This document shows, piece after piece, positions 1-7,656 of a stretch of DNA of 64,000 nucleotides; position 1 is the first letter of the stretch; each line of letters begins with the position of its first letter. Below the pieces are notes generated by a model. That model made no database searches. It had not been told where the DNA came from and saw nothing but the letters and a program-made list of their open reading frames with translations. The position numbers were made by a program, and so were the translations under genes. This DNA is from Micromonospora sp. R77 (GTDB lineage: Bacteria; Actinomycetota; Actinomycetes; Mycobacteriales; Micromonosporaceae): assembly GCF_022747945.1 (NCBI RefSeq), contig NZ_JALDST010000001.1, positions 248,001 through 312,000 on the forward strand, in the 5' to 3' direction.

Positions 1-2
1 CC

Positions 3-2045
3 GGCCGTACGCCGACGCAGCCGGATCCGGCGCCCGTCAGTCCCCTGCCGGCCCAGCTCCCGGCGGACCTCGCGGTCTTCGCCGGCCGCCGGGACGAGGT
101 GGCGGAGCTGGTCGACGGGCTGACGTCGGCCGGGACGACCGGCGCACCACTGGTCAGCGTGGTCACCGGCATGGCCGGCATCGGTAAGACCACGCTGGCC
201 GTGCACTGCGCGCACCGGCTCGCCCCGCGCTACCCGGACGGCCAGCTCTACGTCGACCTGCGCGGCTTCGACCCGGCCGGGCCCGCCCCCACCGAGGAGG
301 CGCTGCGCGGGTTCCTGACCGCCCTCGGGGTGCCGTCGCGCCAGGTGCCCGCCGAGGTGGACGCGCAGGCCGCCCTCTACCGCAGCCTGCTCGCCGGGCG
401 GCGGACGCTGATCCTGCTGGACAACGCCCGCGACACCGGGCAGGTCCGGTCGTTGCTGCCCGGCGCGGCCGGCAGCCTGGTCATCGTCACCAGTCGCAGC
501 CAGCTGCCCGGTCTGGTCGCCACGCACGGCGCCCACCCGGTCCCGCTGGGGCTGCCGGACCGGGACGACGCCCGGGAGGTGCTGACCCGCCGGATCGGCC
601 GGGCCCGGATCGCCGCCGAACCGGACGCCGTCGACGAGATCGTCGAGCGGTGCGCCCGACTGCCGCTGGCGCTGGCCATCGTCGCCGCCCGGGCCGCCAC
701 CCACCGGCAGTTCCCGCTCGCCTCGATCGCCGACGAGCTGCGCCGGGCCGCCGGTGGTCTCGGGTCGTTCACCGGTCCCGAGGCGAGCGCCGACGCGCGG
801 ACGGTCTTCTCCTGGTCGTACGCCGCGCTCGGCCCCGCCGCGGCGCGGCTGTTCCGCCTGCTGGCGCTGCATCCGAGTGCACCGGCCGCCGTCGAGGCGG
901 TCGCCAGCCTGGCCGGCACGCCGGTCGACCGGGTCCGGCCGCTGCTGGCCGAACTCACCGGGGCGCACCTGGTCACCGAGCCGCTGCCCGGCCGGTACGC
1001 CTTCCACGACCTGCTGCGCGCCTACGCCGCCGAGTTGTGCGCGGACGGGTCGGCCGAGGAACGCGAGGCGGCGCTGCGCCGGCTGTACGACCACTACCTG
1101 CACTCGGCGTACGCGGCGGACCGGCAGATCAGCCCCACCCGGCCGGCCATCGTGCTGCTCTCGGAGCCGGAACCCGCGGTGACGGTCGTCCGGCCCGGGG
1201 ACGAGGGCACCGCCGCCGACTGGTTCAGCGGACACCGCCCGGCGCTGCTCGCCACCGTCGAGGCCGCGTACGCCGACGGCTGCGACGACGCCGCCTGGCG
1301 GCTGGCCTGGACGCTGGAGCAGTACCTGGAGCGGTGGGGGCACTGGGCCGACTGGACGGCGGCGCTGCACACCGCGCTGCGGGCCGCGCGCCGGCTCGAC
1401 GACACCTACGCTCTCGCCCAGGTCCACCGCGGGCTGGGTCTGGCCGCCCTGGTCACCGACGTCGAGGATCCGCTGCCGCACTTCACCGCGGCGCTCGCGC
1501 TCTTCGCGCGGCTCGGCGACGTCGAGGGGCAGGCGGCCGGCCAGCGCGGCCTGGCGACCACCCACCAGTGGCAGGGCCGCGCCGAACTGGCGCTGCACCA
1601 CGCAGGGCTGGCACTGGAGCTCTATCGGGCGGCGGGGAACCGCAACGGGCAGGGCCTGACCCTGAACCTGGTCGCCGTCAACCACCTGGAGCGCAACCGG
1701 GCCGAGGCGGCGCTGCCAATCGTCGAGGAGGCGATCACGCTGCTGGACGGGGTGGGCAACCGGCGGGGGGAGGCGGCCGTCCGGGACACCCTCGGCTCGG
1801 TCCAGCACGCCCTCGGCCGGCACCGGGCGGCGATCACCGCGTACCGGTGCGCGGCCGACCTGCGGGCGCAGGTGGGTGACCGCTACCAGCAGGCGCGCAC
1901 CCTGGTACGCCTCGGTGACGTGCAGGTCGACACCGGCGACCGGGACGGGGCGCGGGAGACCTGGCGGACCGCGTACGGACTGCTGACCGAGATGGCCCAT
2001 CCGGACGCCGAGGGCGTGCACGCCCTGCTGGCGACGGTCGCCTGA
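3..2045 (+). CDS. AfsR/SARP-type regulator, NB-ARC and TPR part (5' end outside window)
   Basis: The reading frame is open from the first bases, so this is the C-terminal 680 residues of a longer protein. It opens with the linker LPADLAVFAGR that in AfsR-like regulators joins the bacterial transcriptional activation domain to the ATPase. Visible NB-ARC motifs are Walker A GMAGIGKTT (near base 168), a Walker B-like LILLDN, and RLPLALAIVA. The last third is helical TPR-like sequence (repeats around bases 1400-2000). In this family ATP binding and the TPRs control a DNA-binding activator of secondary metabolism. The DNA-binding domain is not visible, so an NB-ARC/TPR protein of another type remains possible. 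A strong hairpin follows directly after the stop. Confidence 0.85.
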   Translation, partial: GRTPTQPDPAPVSPLPAQLPADLAVFAGRRDEVAELVDGLTSAGTTGAPLVSVVTGMAGIGKTTLAVHCAHRLAPRYPDGQLYVDLRGFDPAGPAPTEEALRGFLTALGVPSRQVPAEVDAQAALYRSLLAGRRTLILLDNARDTGQVRSLLPGAAGSLVIVTSRSQLPGLVATHGAHPVPLGLPDRDDAREVLTRRIGRARIAAEPDAVDEIVERCARLPLALAIVAARAATHRQFPLASIADELRRAAGGLGSFTGPEASADARTVFSWSYAALGPAAARLFRLLALHPSAPAAVEAVASLAGTPVDRVRPLLAELTGAHLVTEPLPGRYAFHDLLRAYAAELCADGSAEEREAALRRLYDHYLHSAYAADRQISPTRPAIVLLSEPEPAVTVVRPGDEGTAADWFSGHRPALLATVEAAYADGCDDAAWRLAWTLEQYLERWGHWADWTAALHTALRAARRLDDTYALAQVHRGLGLAALVTDVEDPLPHFTAALALFARLGDVEGQAAGQRGLATTHQWQGRAELALHHAGLALELYRAAGNRNGQGLTLNLVAVNHLERNRAEAALPIVEEAITLLDGVGNRRGEAAVRDTLGSVQHALGRHRAAITAYRCAADLRAQVGDRYQQARTLVRLGDVQVDTGDRDGARETWRTAYGLLTEMAHPDAEGVHALLATVA

Positions 2046-2050
2046 CGCAC

Positions 2051-2088
2051 CGATGGGCCCGCCTCCCGGGCGGGAGGTGGGCCCATCG
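2051..2088. terminator. Bidirectional hairpin between convergent genes
   Basis: Two 17-base arms (2051-2067 and 2072-2088) pair fully apart from one G-U, around a GGGC loop. It sits between the stop of the AfsR-like gene and the stop of the reverse glsB-like gene and could serve both. There is no T-run, as is usual for high-GC actinobacteria. Confidence 0.75.
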
Positions 2089-2097
2089 GGGTGCGGC

Positions 2098-2367
2098 TCA
2101 GTGGCGGCGGCGGCCGTAGGCGCCGGCGGCGATGAAGACGCCGATCGCGGCGAAGACGACCTGGAGCAGCAGCTCGATCCAGTCGATGCCGCTGGTGTCG
2201 TCGACGCCGAGGGCGCCGGCGACGAGGGTGCCGAGGATCGCGGCGACCACACCGATCAGCAGGGTGAGCCAGATCGGGATGTTCTGCTTGCCGGGCACCA
2301 CCAGCCGGCCGAGGGCGCCGATGATCAGTCCGATGATGATGGCGGTGAAGAAGCCCGTTACCTCCAC
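2098..2367 (-). CDS. GlsB/YeaQ/YmgE family small membrane protein
   Basis: An 89-residue, very hydrophobic protein with three predicted membrane segments. It carries the family signature IIGLIIGALGRLVVPGKQ near the N-terminus and a short basic GRRRH tail. Members of this 'transglycosylase-associated' family are stress-induced inner-membrane proteins of unknown mechanism. The GTG start at 2367 is preceded by a GGAAGGGA ribosome site. A second, related gene lies at 5741-6016 (+), so the locus has two copies around a two-component system. The 186-base upstream gap holds a GTCAC direct repeat, also found before the response regulator, which suggests shared control (inference). Confidence 0.85.
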   Translation of the reverse strand: MEVTGFFTAIIIGLIIGALGRLVVPGKQNIPIWLTLLIGVVAAILGTLVAGALGVDDTSGIDWIELLLQVVFAAIGVFIAAGAYGRRRH

Positions 2368-2464
2368 GGGAGCCGTCCCTTCCTAGAAGTCTCGTCGTCA
2401 GCGACGTCTCCGTGCCCCGCGCGGCGGGCCGCCCAAACCGGCGACCGGGGCGTGGGCCTGTTTT

Positions 2465-2480
2465 GTCACACGACTGTCAT
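2465..2480. promoter_or_regulatory. GTCAC-N6-GTCAT direct repeat, candidate response-regulator site
   Basis: Half-sites GTCAC (2465-2469) and GTCAT (2476-2480) are 11 bases apart, one helical turn, the usual geometry for tandem OmpR-family binding. The surrounding TTTGTCAC..ACTGTCA sequence matches 5202-5219 closely. The site lies about 100 bases upstream of the glsB-like start at 2367, in the gap after the lipoprotein gene. Binding is inferred, not shown. Confidence 0.5.
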
Positions 2481-2553
2481 GGGCCGGGTGAGGCCGGTCA
2501 CGCCCGCGCCGCCGGCAACGGCACCCCGGTCGGCGGTGACGGCTCGTCGGGGG

Positions 2554-3116
2554 TCAGCGCGGGCTGATCAGGGGGGCGTAGTCGGCCCGGGTCAGCGGCC
2601 CGGTGGAGAGTGAGCCGTCCGCGCGGGGCACGCCGAGCGGCGCGCCGTCCCGCTGGAACACCACGGCGGTCACGTCGGCGCGGCTGGTGAGGGTGCAGAC
2701 GATCTGCCCGAAGGCCAGCACCTCGTCGCTGCGGCCGGTGTCGTCCCCGGCGTCGTCGAGGGTCACCTGGGCGCGGTTGCCGGCCACGGCGGCGCTGGCG
2801 GCGCTGATCGCGCCGGGCAGGGCGCTGGCGACGTCGGCGTCGCGTTCCGTCGTGGTGGGTCCGGCCAGCAGGTGCCGCAGGTGTTCTCCGACGGTGGGCG
2901 GCCGGTCGACGCGTCGGAGCACCGGGACGATCCGGTTGTCGCGGACGAAGCAGAGCGTCTCGGTGGCGGGACCGGCGGGCGCGGTGCTGTCGGCCGGGGC
3001 CGGCACGGGGAACGGCCCGGGCGGCGGCTGGACCGTACGGGGGCGTCGTCGGTGGGGACGCCGCAGCCGGCGAGCAACGCGACGAGGGCCAGCGGGGCGA
3101 GGCGGCGGCGGTTCAC
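2554..3116 (-). CDS. GerMN-domain lipoprotein, frameshifted
   Basis: The start is a GTG at 3116 that overlaps the kinase stop as GTGA. It opens a lipoprotein signal, VNRRRLAPLALVALLAGCG, with lipobox LLAGC. After about 25 codons the frame drifts into arginine-rich sequence. From about 3038 the GerMN-like sequence continues in another frame (CFVRDNRIVPVLR, HLLAGPTTTE, SALPGAI). The break falls at a run of five C (forward 3039-3043, GGGGG); a sixth C would give a continuous product of about 187 residues. GerMN lipoproteins include LpqB, partner of the MtrAB two-component pair, so a cell-envelope accessory role to the adjacent kinase is likely. A sequence error is as likely as a real mutation. 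Confidence 0.7.
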
Positions 3117-4468
3117 GGCAGGCTCCCCGGCAGGGTGACCCGGAAGCGGGCGCCGCCGCCGGGGCGGTCGGTGACGGCGACGTCGCCGGCGTGGGCGGCG
3201 GCGTGCTGGGCGACGAGGGCGAGCCCGAGGCCGGTGCCGTCGCCGGTGCCGCGGGTGTGCGCGGCCCGCCCCCGGACGAAGCGGTCGAAGATCGCGTCCC
3301 GGTCCTCGACGGGTACGCCGGGCCCCTCGTCGTCGACCTCGATGACGCCGGTGTCGCCGTCGCGGGTCAGCCGCAGCGCGACCGGTCCCCCGCCGTAGGT
3401 CACCGCGTTGTCCAGCAGGTTCGCCAGCACCTGCGCGACGCGTCGCCGCTCGACCCGCCAGGTCACGGGCAGCCGCGGTGCGGTGTGCACCAGGGAGAGC
3501 GGCAGGTCCCGGGCCGCGCACGCCTCGCGGGCCAGGGCGACCACGTCCACCGGGACGCGGTGTGCGGGCTGGTCGCTGCGGGCGAGGTCGATCAGGTCGT
3601 TGACCAGGCGTTGGAACCGGTCGATCTCGTCGGCGACCAGCCGGGCGGCGGTGGCGGTGCGCTCGTCCTGGTGCGCACGGTGGCGGGCCAGGACGCTGGC
3701 CGCGGCGGCGAGGGTCTGCAGGGGGGAGCGCAGTTCGTGGCTGACGTCGGCGGCGAAGCGGCGGTCCCGCTCGATGCGGTGGGCGAGCTGGTCGACCATC
3801 TGGTTGAACGAGGTGGAGAGCCGGGTCAGGTCGGGGTCGGTGGCCGGGTCGAGGCGGGTGGTGAAGTCACCGGCGGCGATCTTCTCGGCCGCACTGGCGA
3901 CGGCGGTCAGCGGGCGCAGGCCGTGCCGGGTGGCGTACCAGCCGAGCGCCGCCCCGGACCCGGCGACCATGATCGCCACGGTGGTCAGCGCGAGCGCCAG
4001 CACCTGGAACGTCTGCTCCAGCTCGCGCAGGGAGTTGACCTCGTAGTACGTGGCCGTCGCGGAGAGCGGAACGGCGACCACCAGCGCGGTCTGGCCGTCG
4101 ACGCGGACCCGCTGCACCGCCGGCGCACCGGTGGCGACGGCCTGGCGCAGCTCGGCGGGGATGGCGGTGGTGGCGACCGGTTCGGCGGTGCGGGCGTACC
4201 ACCGGCCGTCGAGTTGCAGCACGGGGCGCCGGCTGCCGCCGGTGTCCAGCGAGCGGAGCACCGCCACCACGTCGGGGACGTCCGTGTCGAGGCCGGCCCG
4301 TACGACGGTGGCGTCGAAGTAGGCGACGCGCAGGGCGGTGCGTTCCCGCTCGTCGAGCAGCGAGCGGCGGGTCAGCTCGTAGGAGACCAGGGCCATCGAC
4401 ACGGCGAGCAGGAGGGCGCCGACGGCGTACGCGGCGGTGACCCGGGCACGCAGTCCGAGGCGTCTCAT
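3113..4468 (-). CDS. Two-component sensor histidine kinase
   Basis: 451 residues. Membrane segments at about 10-32 and 156-178 flank an extracellular sensor of about 120 residues. A HAMP domain (about 180-232) follows, then the HisKA box FAADVSHELRSP with phosphoacceptor His244, the N-box VLANLLDNAVTYG, and ATP-lid motifs DEGPGVP and GTGLGLAL. The ATG overlaps the response-regulator stop as ATGA, and the stop overlaps the lipoprotein start as GTGA, so all three genes are translationally coupled. The layout regulator-kinase-GerMN lipoprotein resembles MtrA-MtrB-LpqB, and the sequence also resembles CseC-type envelope-stress kinases. The signal is unknown. Confidence 0.93.
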   Translation of the reverse strand: MRRLGLRARVTAAYAVGALLLAVSMALVSYELTRRSLLDERERTALRVAYFDATVVRAGLDTDVPDVVAVLRSLDTGGSRRPVLQLDGRWYARTAEPVATTAIPAELRQAVATGAPAVQRVRVDGQTALVVAVPLSATATYYEVNSLRELEQTFQVLALALTTVAIMVAGSGAALGWYATRHGLRPLTAVASAAEKIAAGDFTTRLDPATDPDLTRLSTSFNQMVDQLAHRIERDRRFAADVSHELRSPLQTLAAAASVLARHRAHQDERTATAARLVADEIDRFQRLVNDLIDLARSDQPAHRVPVDVVALAREACAARDLPLSLVHTAPRLPVTWRVERRRVAQVLANLLDNAVTYGGGPVALRLTRDGDTGVIEVDDEGPGVPVEDRDAIFDRFVRGRAAHTRGTGDGTGLGLALVAQHAAAHAGDVAVTDRPGGGARFRVTLPGSLP

Positions 4469-5154
4469 CGTTGCAACTTGTAGCCGAGGCCGCGCAGGGT
4501 GACCAGGTGCTCGGGGTTCGCCGGGTCCGGCTCGATCTTCTGCCGCAGCCGGCCGACGTGCACGTCGACCAGTCGTTCGTCGCCGCTGTCGTAGCCCCAC
4601 ACCAGGCTGAGCAGCTGCTGCCGGGACAGCACCCGGCCGGCGTGCTCGGCCAGCTCGCAGAGCAGCCGGAACTCGGTGCGGGTCACCGGCACGGGCCGGC
4701 CGGCGCGGCGCACCTCCCCCGCCTCCGGGCTGATCTCCAGGTCGCCGAAGACGAGCACCGGCGGTGCGGTGGCGACGACCGGACGGGCGCGGCGGCGCAG
4801 GGCGCGCAGCCGGGCCGTCAGTTCCTTGATCGCCACCGGCTTCACGACGTAGTCGTCGGCGCCGGCCTCCAGCGCGGCGACGATGTCGTGGGTGTCGTCG
4901 CGGGCGCTGACCACCACGATCGGCACGTCGTCGTCCCGGCGCAGCTGCCGGATGCACTCGAAGCCGTCGAGGCCCGGCAGCATCAGGTCCACCAGGACGT
5001 AGTCGGCCGGCTCGCGGCGCTGGCGGCGCAGGCCCTCCTCGGCGGTGGCCGCACCGAGGGTGTCGTACCCCTCGTCCTCGAGCGCGAGCAGCAGGGCCAG
5101 GCGGATACGGTCGTCGTCCTCGATCACCAGTACGGCCGTCATGCCCGGCATCAT
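4465..5154 (-). CDS. OmpR/PhoB-family response regulator
   Basis: 229 residues: receiver domain with acidic pocket EDDD (12-15), phosphoacceptor Asp56 in LVDLMLPG, and Lys105 in YVVKP. A C-terminal winged helix follows, with TRTEFRLLCEL and DVHVGRLRQKIE. It is the first gene of the reverse operon with the kinase and lipoprotein. ATGs at 5154, 5151 and 5142 are all possible starts; none has a strong ribosome site. A direct repeat GTCAC-N6-GTCAC lies 51-66 bases upstream, where autoregulation would be expected. The binding target is an inference. Confidence 0.93.
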   Translation of the reverse strand: MMPGMTAVLVIEDDDRIRLALLLALEDEGYDTLGAATAEEGLRRQRREPADYVLVDLMLPGLDGFECIRQLRRDDDVPIVVVSARDDTHDIVAALEAGADDYVVKPVAIKELTARLRALRRRARPVVATAPPVLVFGDLEISPEAGEVRRAGRPVPVTRTEFRLLCELAEHAGRVLSRQQLLSLVWGYDSGDERLVDVHVGRLRQKIEPDPANPEHLVTLRGLGYKLQR

Positions 5155-5204
5155 CCCCGGGCCGCCGGGCGGGCCGCCAACCGTGGCCGCCGGCTGGCGG
5201 ATTT

Positions 5205-5220
5205 GTCACGCAACTGTCAC
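5205..5220. promoter_or_regulatory. GTCAC-N6-GTCAC direct repeat in divergent promoter region
   Basis: Perfect half-sites at 5205-5209 and 5216-5220, 11 bases centre to centre, lie between the reverse response-regulator operon and the forward STAS cluster. The same element with one changed base is found at 2465-2480. It is a candidate operator for the adjacent OmpR-type regulator and could act on both divergent operons. Confidence 0.55.
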
Positions 5221-5295
5221 AGGTCCGCGCGGTGACCGCCGCACCGGCCCGGCACGGTGGTGGGCGACCGGGTCCGCGAGGAAAGGGGTACGACC

Positions 5296-5694
5296 GTGAC
5301 GACGCCGTTGGCGCCCGCGGGGTGCACGCTGCCGCTGGTCGAGGTGTGCGTCACCGAGTTCGACCTGGCCTGCCTGCCGGAGACGGGCGCCGTGTTCGAC
5401 CGGCTGCTGGCCCTGCGTCCCGCGCAGGTGGTGGTGGACCTGTCCCGCTGCCGGCACGTCGACGCCGCCGCGATCGGCCTGCTGCTGGACGTGCACCGGC
5501 GGCTGGCGCGGGCCGACGGGACGCTCACCGTCCGGGACCCGAACCCGCGGATCCGGCGCATCCTGCAGACCGCCCGCCTGGACCAGGTCCTACCGGTGGT
5601 GACCGGCACCGCACCGGCCGGCGACCCGGCGGTACCACCCGCGCGGCCGGTGCCGGCCGCCTGCGGCAGGGCCGCGGTCGCCACCCCGCACTGA
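5296..5694 (+). CDS. STAS-domain protein lacking the phosphorylatable serine
   Basis: A single STAS domain of 132 residues (VVVDLSRCRHVDAAAIGLL). STAS anti-anti-sigma factors normally carry D-S-x-G at this loop, where the serine is phosphorylated by an anti-sigma kinase. Here it reads D56-A57-A58-A59, so this protein cannot be switched in the usual way. The GTG at 5296 is chosen for its GGAAAGGGG ribosome site at 5280-5287; an in-frame GTG at 5257 lacks one. It heads a forward run with a GlsB-like protein, a second STAS protein and a BON protein. It may be a constitutively active antagonist or a scaffold (inference). Confidence 0.8.
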   Translation: MTTPLAPAGCTLPLVEVCVTEFDLACLPETGAVFDRLLALRPAQVVVDLSRCRHVDAAAIGLLLDVHRRLARADGTLTVRDPNPRIRRILQTARLDQVLPVVTGTAPAGDPAVPPARPVPAACGRAAVATPH

Positions 5695-5740
5695 CCCGCC
5701 GGACAGCGGCGGTACCGGCAGCTCCGGCGCAGGAGGCAGC

Positions 5741-6016
5741 ATGAGCGTCCACGGCCTGATCAGCGCCCTCGTCGTCGGCCTCGTCGTGGGTGCCCTCGGC
5801 CGGCTCGTCATGCCCGGCCGGCGGGGCATCCCGGTGTGGCTCACCCCGGCGGTCGGCACCGTCGCGGCACTGCTCGGCAGTGTCGCCGCCCGGCTCGCCG
5901 GCCTCGGCGCCACCGGGTTCGGCGTCCCGGACCTGCTCGTCCAGATCGGCGTCGCCGGCGTCGGGGTGGTGCTCGTCGCCGCCACCACCGGCCGGGACCG
6001 CTCGCCCACCGGTTGA
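5741..6016 (+). CDS. Second GlsB/YeaQ-like small membrane protein
   Basis: 91 residues with the family core LVVGLVVGALGRLVMPGRRG and three hydrophobic segments. A clear AGGAGG ribosome site at 5731-5736 precedes the ATG. It is related to the product of 2098-2367 but has a longer loop before the last segment (ARLAGLGATGFGVPD). It sits 46 bases after the first STAS gene and 77 before the second, probably one transcript. The family is linked to envelope and general stress; the molecular role is unknown. Confidence 0.85.
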   Translation: MSVHGLISALVVGLVVGALGRLVMPGRRGIPVWLTPAVGTVAALLGSVAARLAGLGATGFGVPDLLVQIGVAGVGVVLVAATTGRDRSPTG

Positions 6017-6093
6017 ACCACGGACACCCGGGTCGAACCCGACCGGGTGTCGTCGCCCGGCACACCCGCCGGGCACGGAGGAAGGACCAGCAC

Positions 6094-6705
6094 ATGACCG
6101 TCGTCCCGGACGACCACCTGATGACCCTGATCTGCGACAGCTGCGGCGAGACGGTCACCGCGACCGCCTGCGTGCTCCCGGACGCGGAGGTCGTCTGGAC
6201 GCTGGTGTCCGAGCACGGGTGGAGCGGTTCCCCGTTCGCCACCGGCCCGCACCGCTGCCCCCACTGCAGTCTGCTGCCCCCGTCCGGCGGCGGCCCCACC
6301 CGGTGCGACGGGCACGGGCCCGGCGGCATCCTCGGCATCGACCATCTCGACGACGCGACCGTCATCACCGCTACCGGCGACCTCGACCTGGACACCGGCG
6401 ACACGCTGCGCACCGCGCTGCGCCACGCCGCCGAGACGGGCCGGCACGTCGTGGTGGACCTGGGGGGCGTGCACGTCATCGACTCCACCGGCCTGGGCCT
6501 GCTCGTCCGCGCGCACCAGGACGCCCGCGAGCGGGGCGTCACGCTCTGCCTCGCCGCGCCGTCGCGGTTCATCCGTACGGTCCTGCACACGATGCGCCTG
6601 GACGGGGTCTTCCCGGTCTTCGACAGCCGTACCGACGCCCTGGCCCACCTGGCCACCGGCGACCCGACGCCGCCCACCACGACGCTGTCGTACGCCGGCT
6701 CGTGA
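6094..6705 (+). CDS. Zinc-ribbon plus STAS anti-sigma factor antagonist
   Basis: 203 residues. The N-terminal 65 residues hold two CxxC knuckles (C14-x2-C17 and C55-x2-C58), suggesting a zinc ribbon. From about residue 80 there is a STAS domain with TATGDLDLDT and the canonical loop I-D-S131-T-G-L, so it retains the phosphorylatable serine missing in the neighbour at 5296. The ATG at 6094 follows GGAGGAAGG (6077-6085). The likely role is partner-switching control of a SigB/SigF-type sigma factor, with the ribbon adding redox or protein binding (inference). No kinase or sigma gene is adjacent. Confidence 0.85.
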   Translation: MTVVPDDHLMTLICDSCGETVTATACVLPDAEVVWTLVSEHGWSGSPFATGPHRCPHCSLLPPSGGGPTRCDGHGPGGILGIDHLDDATVITATGDLDLDTGDTLRTALRHAAETGRHVVVDLGGVHVIDSTGLGLLVRAHQDARERGVTLCLAAPSRFIRTVLHTMRLDGVFPVFDSRTDALAHLATGDPTPPTTTLSYAGS

Positions 6706-6742
6706 CCGTCGTGTCCCGTCAACCCAGCGAGAGGAGAGTTCG

Positions 6743-7030
6743 GTGCTGATGCCCGGCCAGTTCCCCGAGGAGCACCCCTGGCAGGCCGACCCGTCGCCGC
6801 CGCCGGCCGAGCACGACATCCGGATCGCCACGGCCGTCGCCCAGCGGCTCAGCAGCGACTGGACCACCCGCCGTCAGCAGATCGTGGTGAGCGTGCAGAA
6901 CCGCGTGGTGGTCCTCACCGGCATCGTTGCCGACCCGGAGACCCGGCAGGTCGCCGGGGAGATCGCGTGGGACACCGACGACGTGTTCGACGTCTGCAAC
7001 GCCCTGCGGCTCTCGCGGCCCCGGCGCTGA
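6743..7030 (+). CDS. BON-domain protein
   Basis: 95 residues without signal peptide. The BON-type sequence occupies about residues 24-92 (DIRIATAVAQRLSSD, VVVLTGIVADPETRQVAGEI). BON domains bind phospholipids or other ligands and occur in osmotic-stress proteins such as OsmY. The GTG at 6743 follows GAGAGGAG (6729-6736). It is the last gene of the forward STAS/GlsB run and its TGA abuts the stop of the reverse GNAT gene with no gap. Confidence 0.82.
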   Translation: MLMPGQFPEEHPWQADPSPPPAEHDIRIATAVAQRLSSDWTTRRQQIVVSVQNRVVVLTGIVADPETRQVAGEIAWDTDDVFDVCNALRLSRPRR

Positions 7031-7621
7031 TCAGCCAGGAGCGGGTCCGAGCGGTCCGGGACCCGCGGTCGCGGCCCGCCACTCGTCGGCCAGCACGGCG
7101 AAGACGAGCTGGTCGGCCCACTCGCCCCGGAACCGGTAGCTGCGCACGTGGCGGGCCTCCTGTCGCATGCCGAGCCGGGTCATCAGCCCGGCGGACGCCT
7201 CGTTCCCGGCGTGGCACCGGCCATACACCCGGTGCAGCCCGAACTCGTCGAACCCCAGGGCCAGCAGCGCCGTGACGGCCTCCGTGGCCAGCCCCCGGCC
7301 GCCGTGGTCGGGGTGGAAGACGTACCCGATCTCGGCCGTGCGGTCGCGCCGGCTGCGCCACACCAGCTCCACGGTCCCGATCACGCCGGCGTCGGTGGCG
7401 ACCGCCAGCGTCAGGCAGTCGCCCTCCGCGCGCAGCGCGTCCTCGGCCGCCATGGCGAGCACCGACGCCCGGGACTGCTCCCGGGTACGCGGCTCGGCGC
7501 CGAGCATCCACCGGACGACGTCGGGCCGGCGCTGCCAGGCGTGCACGTCGTCGAGGTCGCCCAGGGTGACCGGGCGCAGGGTGAGCCGCGCGGTGCGGAT
7601 CGGGTACGTCGGCCGGAACAC
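7031..7621 (-). CDS. GNAT N-acetyltransferase, RimJ/RimL type
   Basis: 196 residues. It starts TARLTLRPVTLGDLDDV and continues with the GNAT core: IGTVELVWR, acetyl-CoA loop HPDHGGRGLATEAV, and LHRVYGRCHAGNEASAGLMTRLG, all typical of the RimJ/RimL branch that acetylates protein N-termini or amines. The start is a GTG. It lies downstream of the ABC ATPase of the RiPP region on the same strand with a 35-base gap. It could be a tailoring enzyme of that cluster (one lasso peptide, albusnodin, needs an acetyltransferase) or an unrelated housekeeping or resistance gene. Confidence 0.85.
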   Translation of the reverse strand: MFRPTYPIRTARLTLRPVTLGDLDDVHAWQRRPDVVRWMLGAEPRTREQSRASVLAMAAEDALRAEGDCLTLAVATDAGVIGTVELVWRSRRDRTAEIGYVFHPDHGGRGLATEAVTALLALGFDEFGLHRVYGRCHAGNEASAGLMTRLGMRQEARHVRSYRFRGEWADQLVFAVLADEWRAATAGPGPLGPAPG

Positions 7622-7656
7622 CGGCCGAGTCTAGGCAGCGGTGTCCGGTCGCGGGT

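Noticed and set aside
5590..6867. Reverse frame opposite the STAS/GlsB cluster
   Set aside because: Low-complexity shadow; the forward genes have motifs and ribosome sites.
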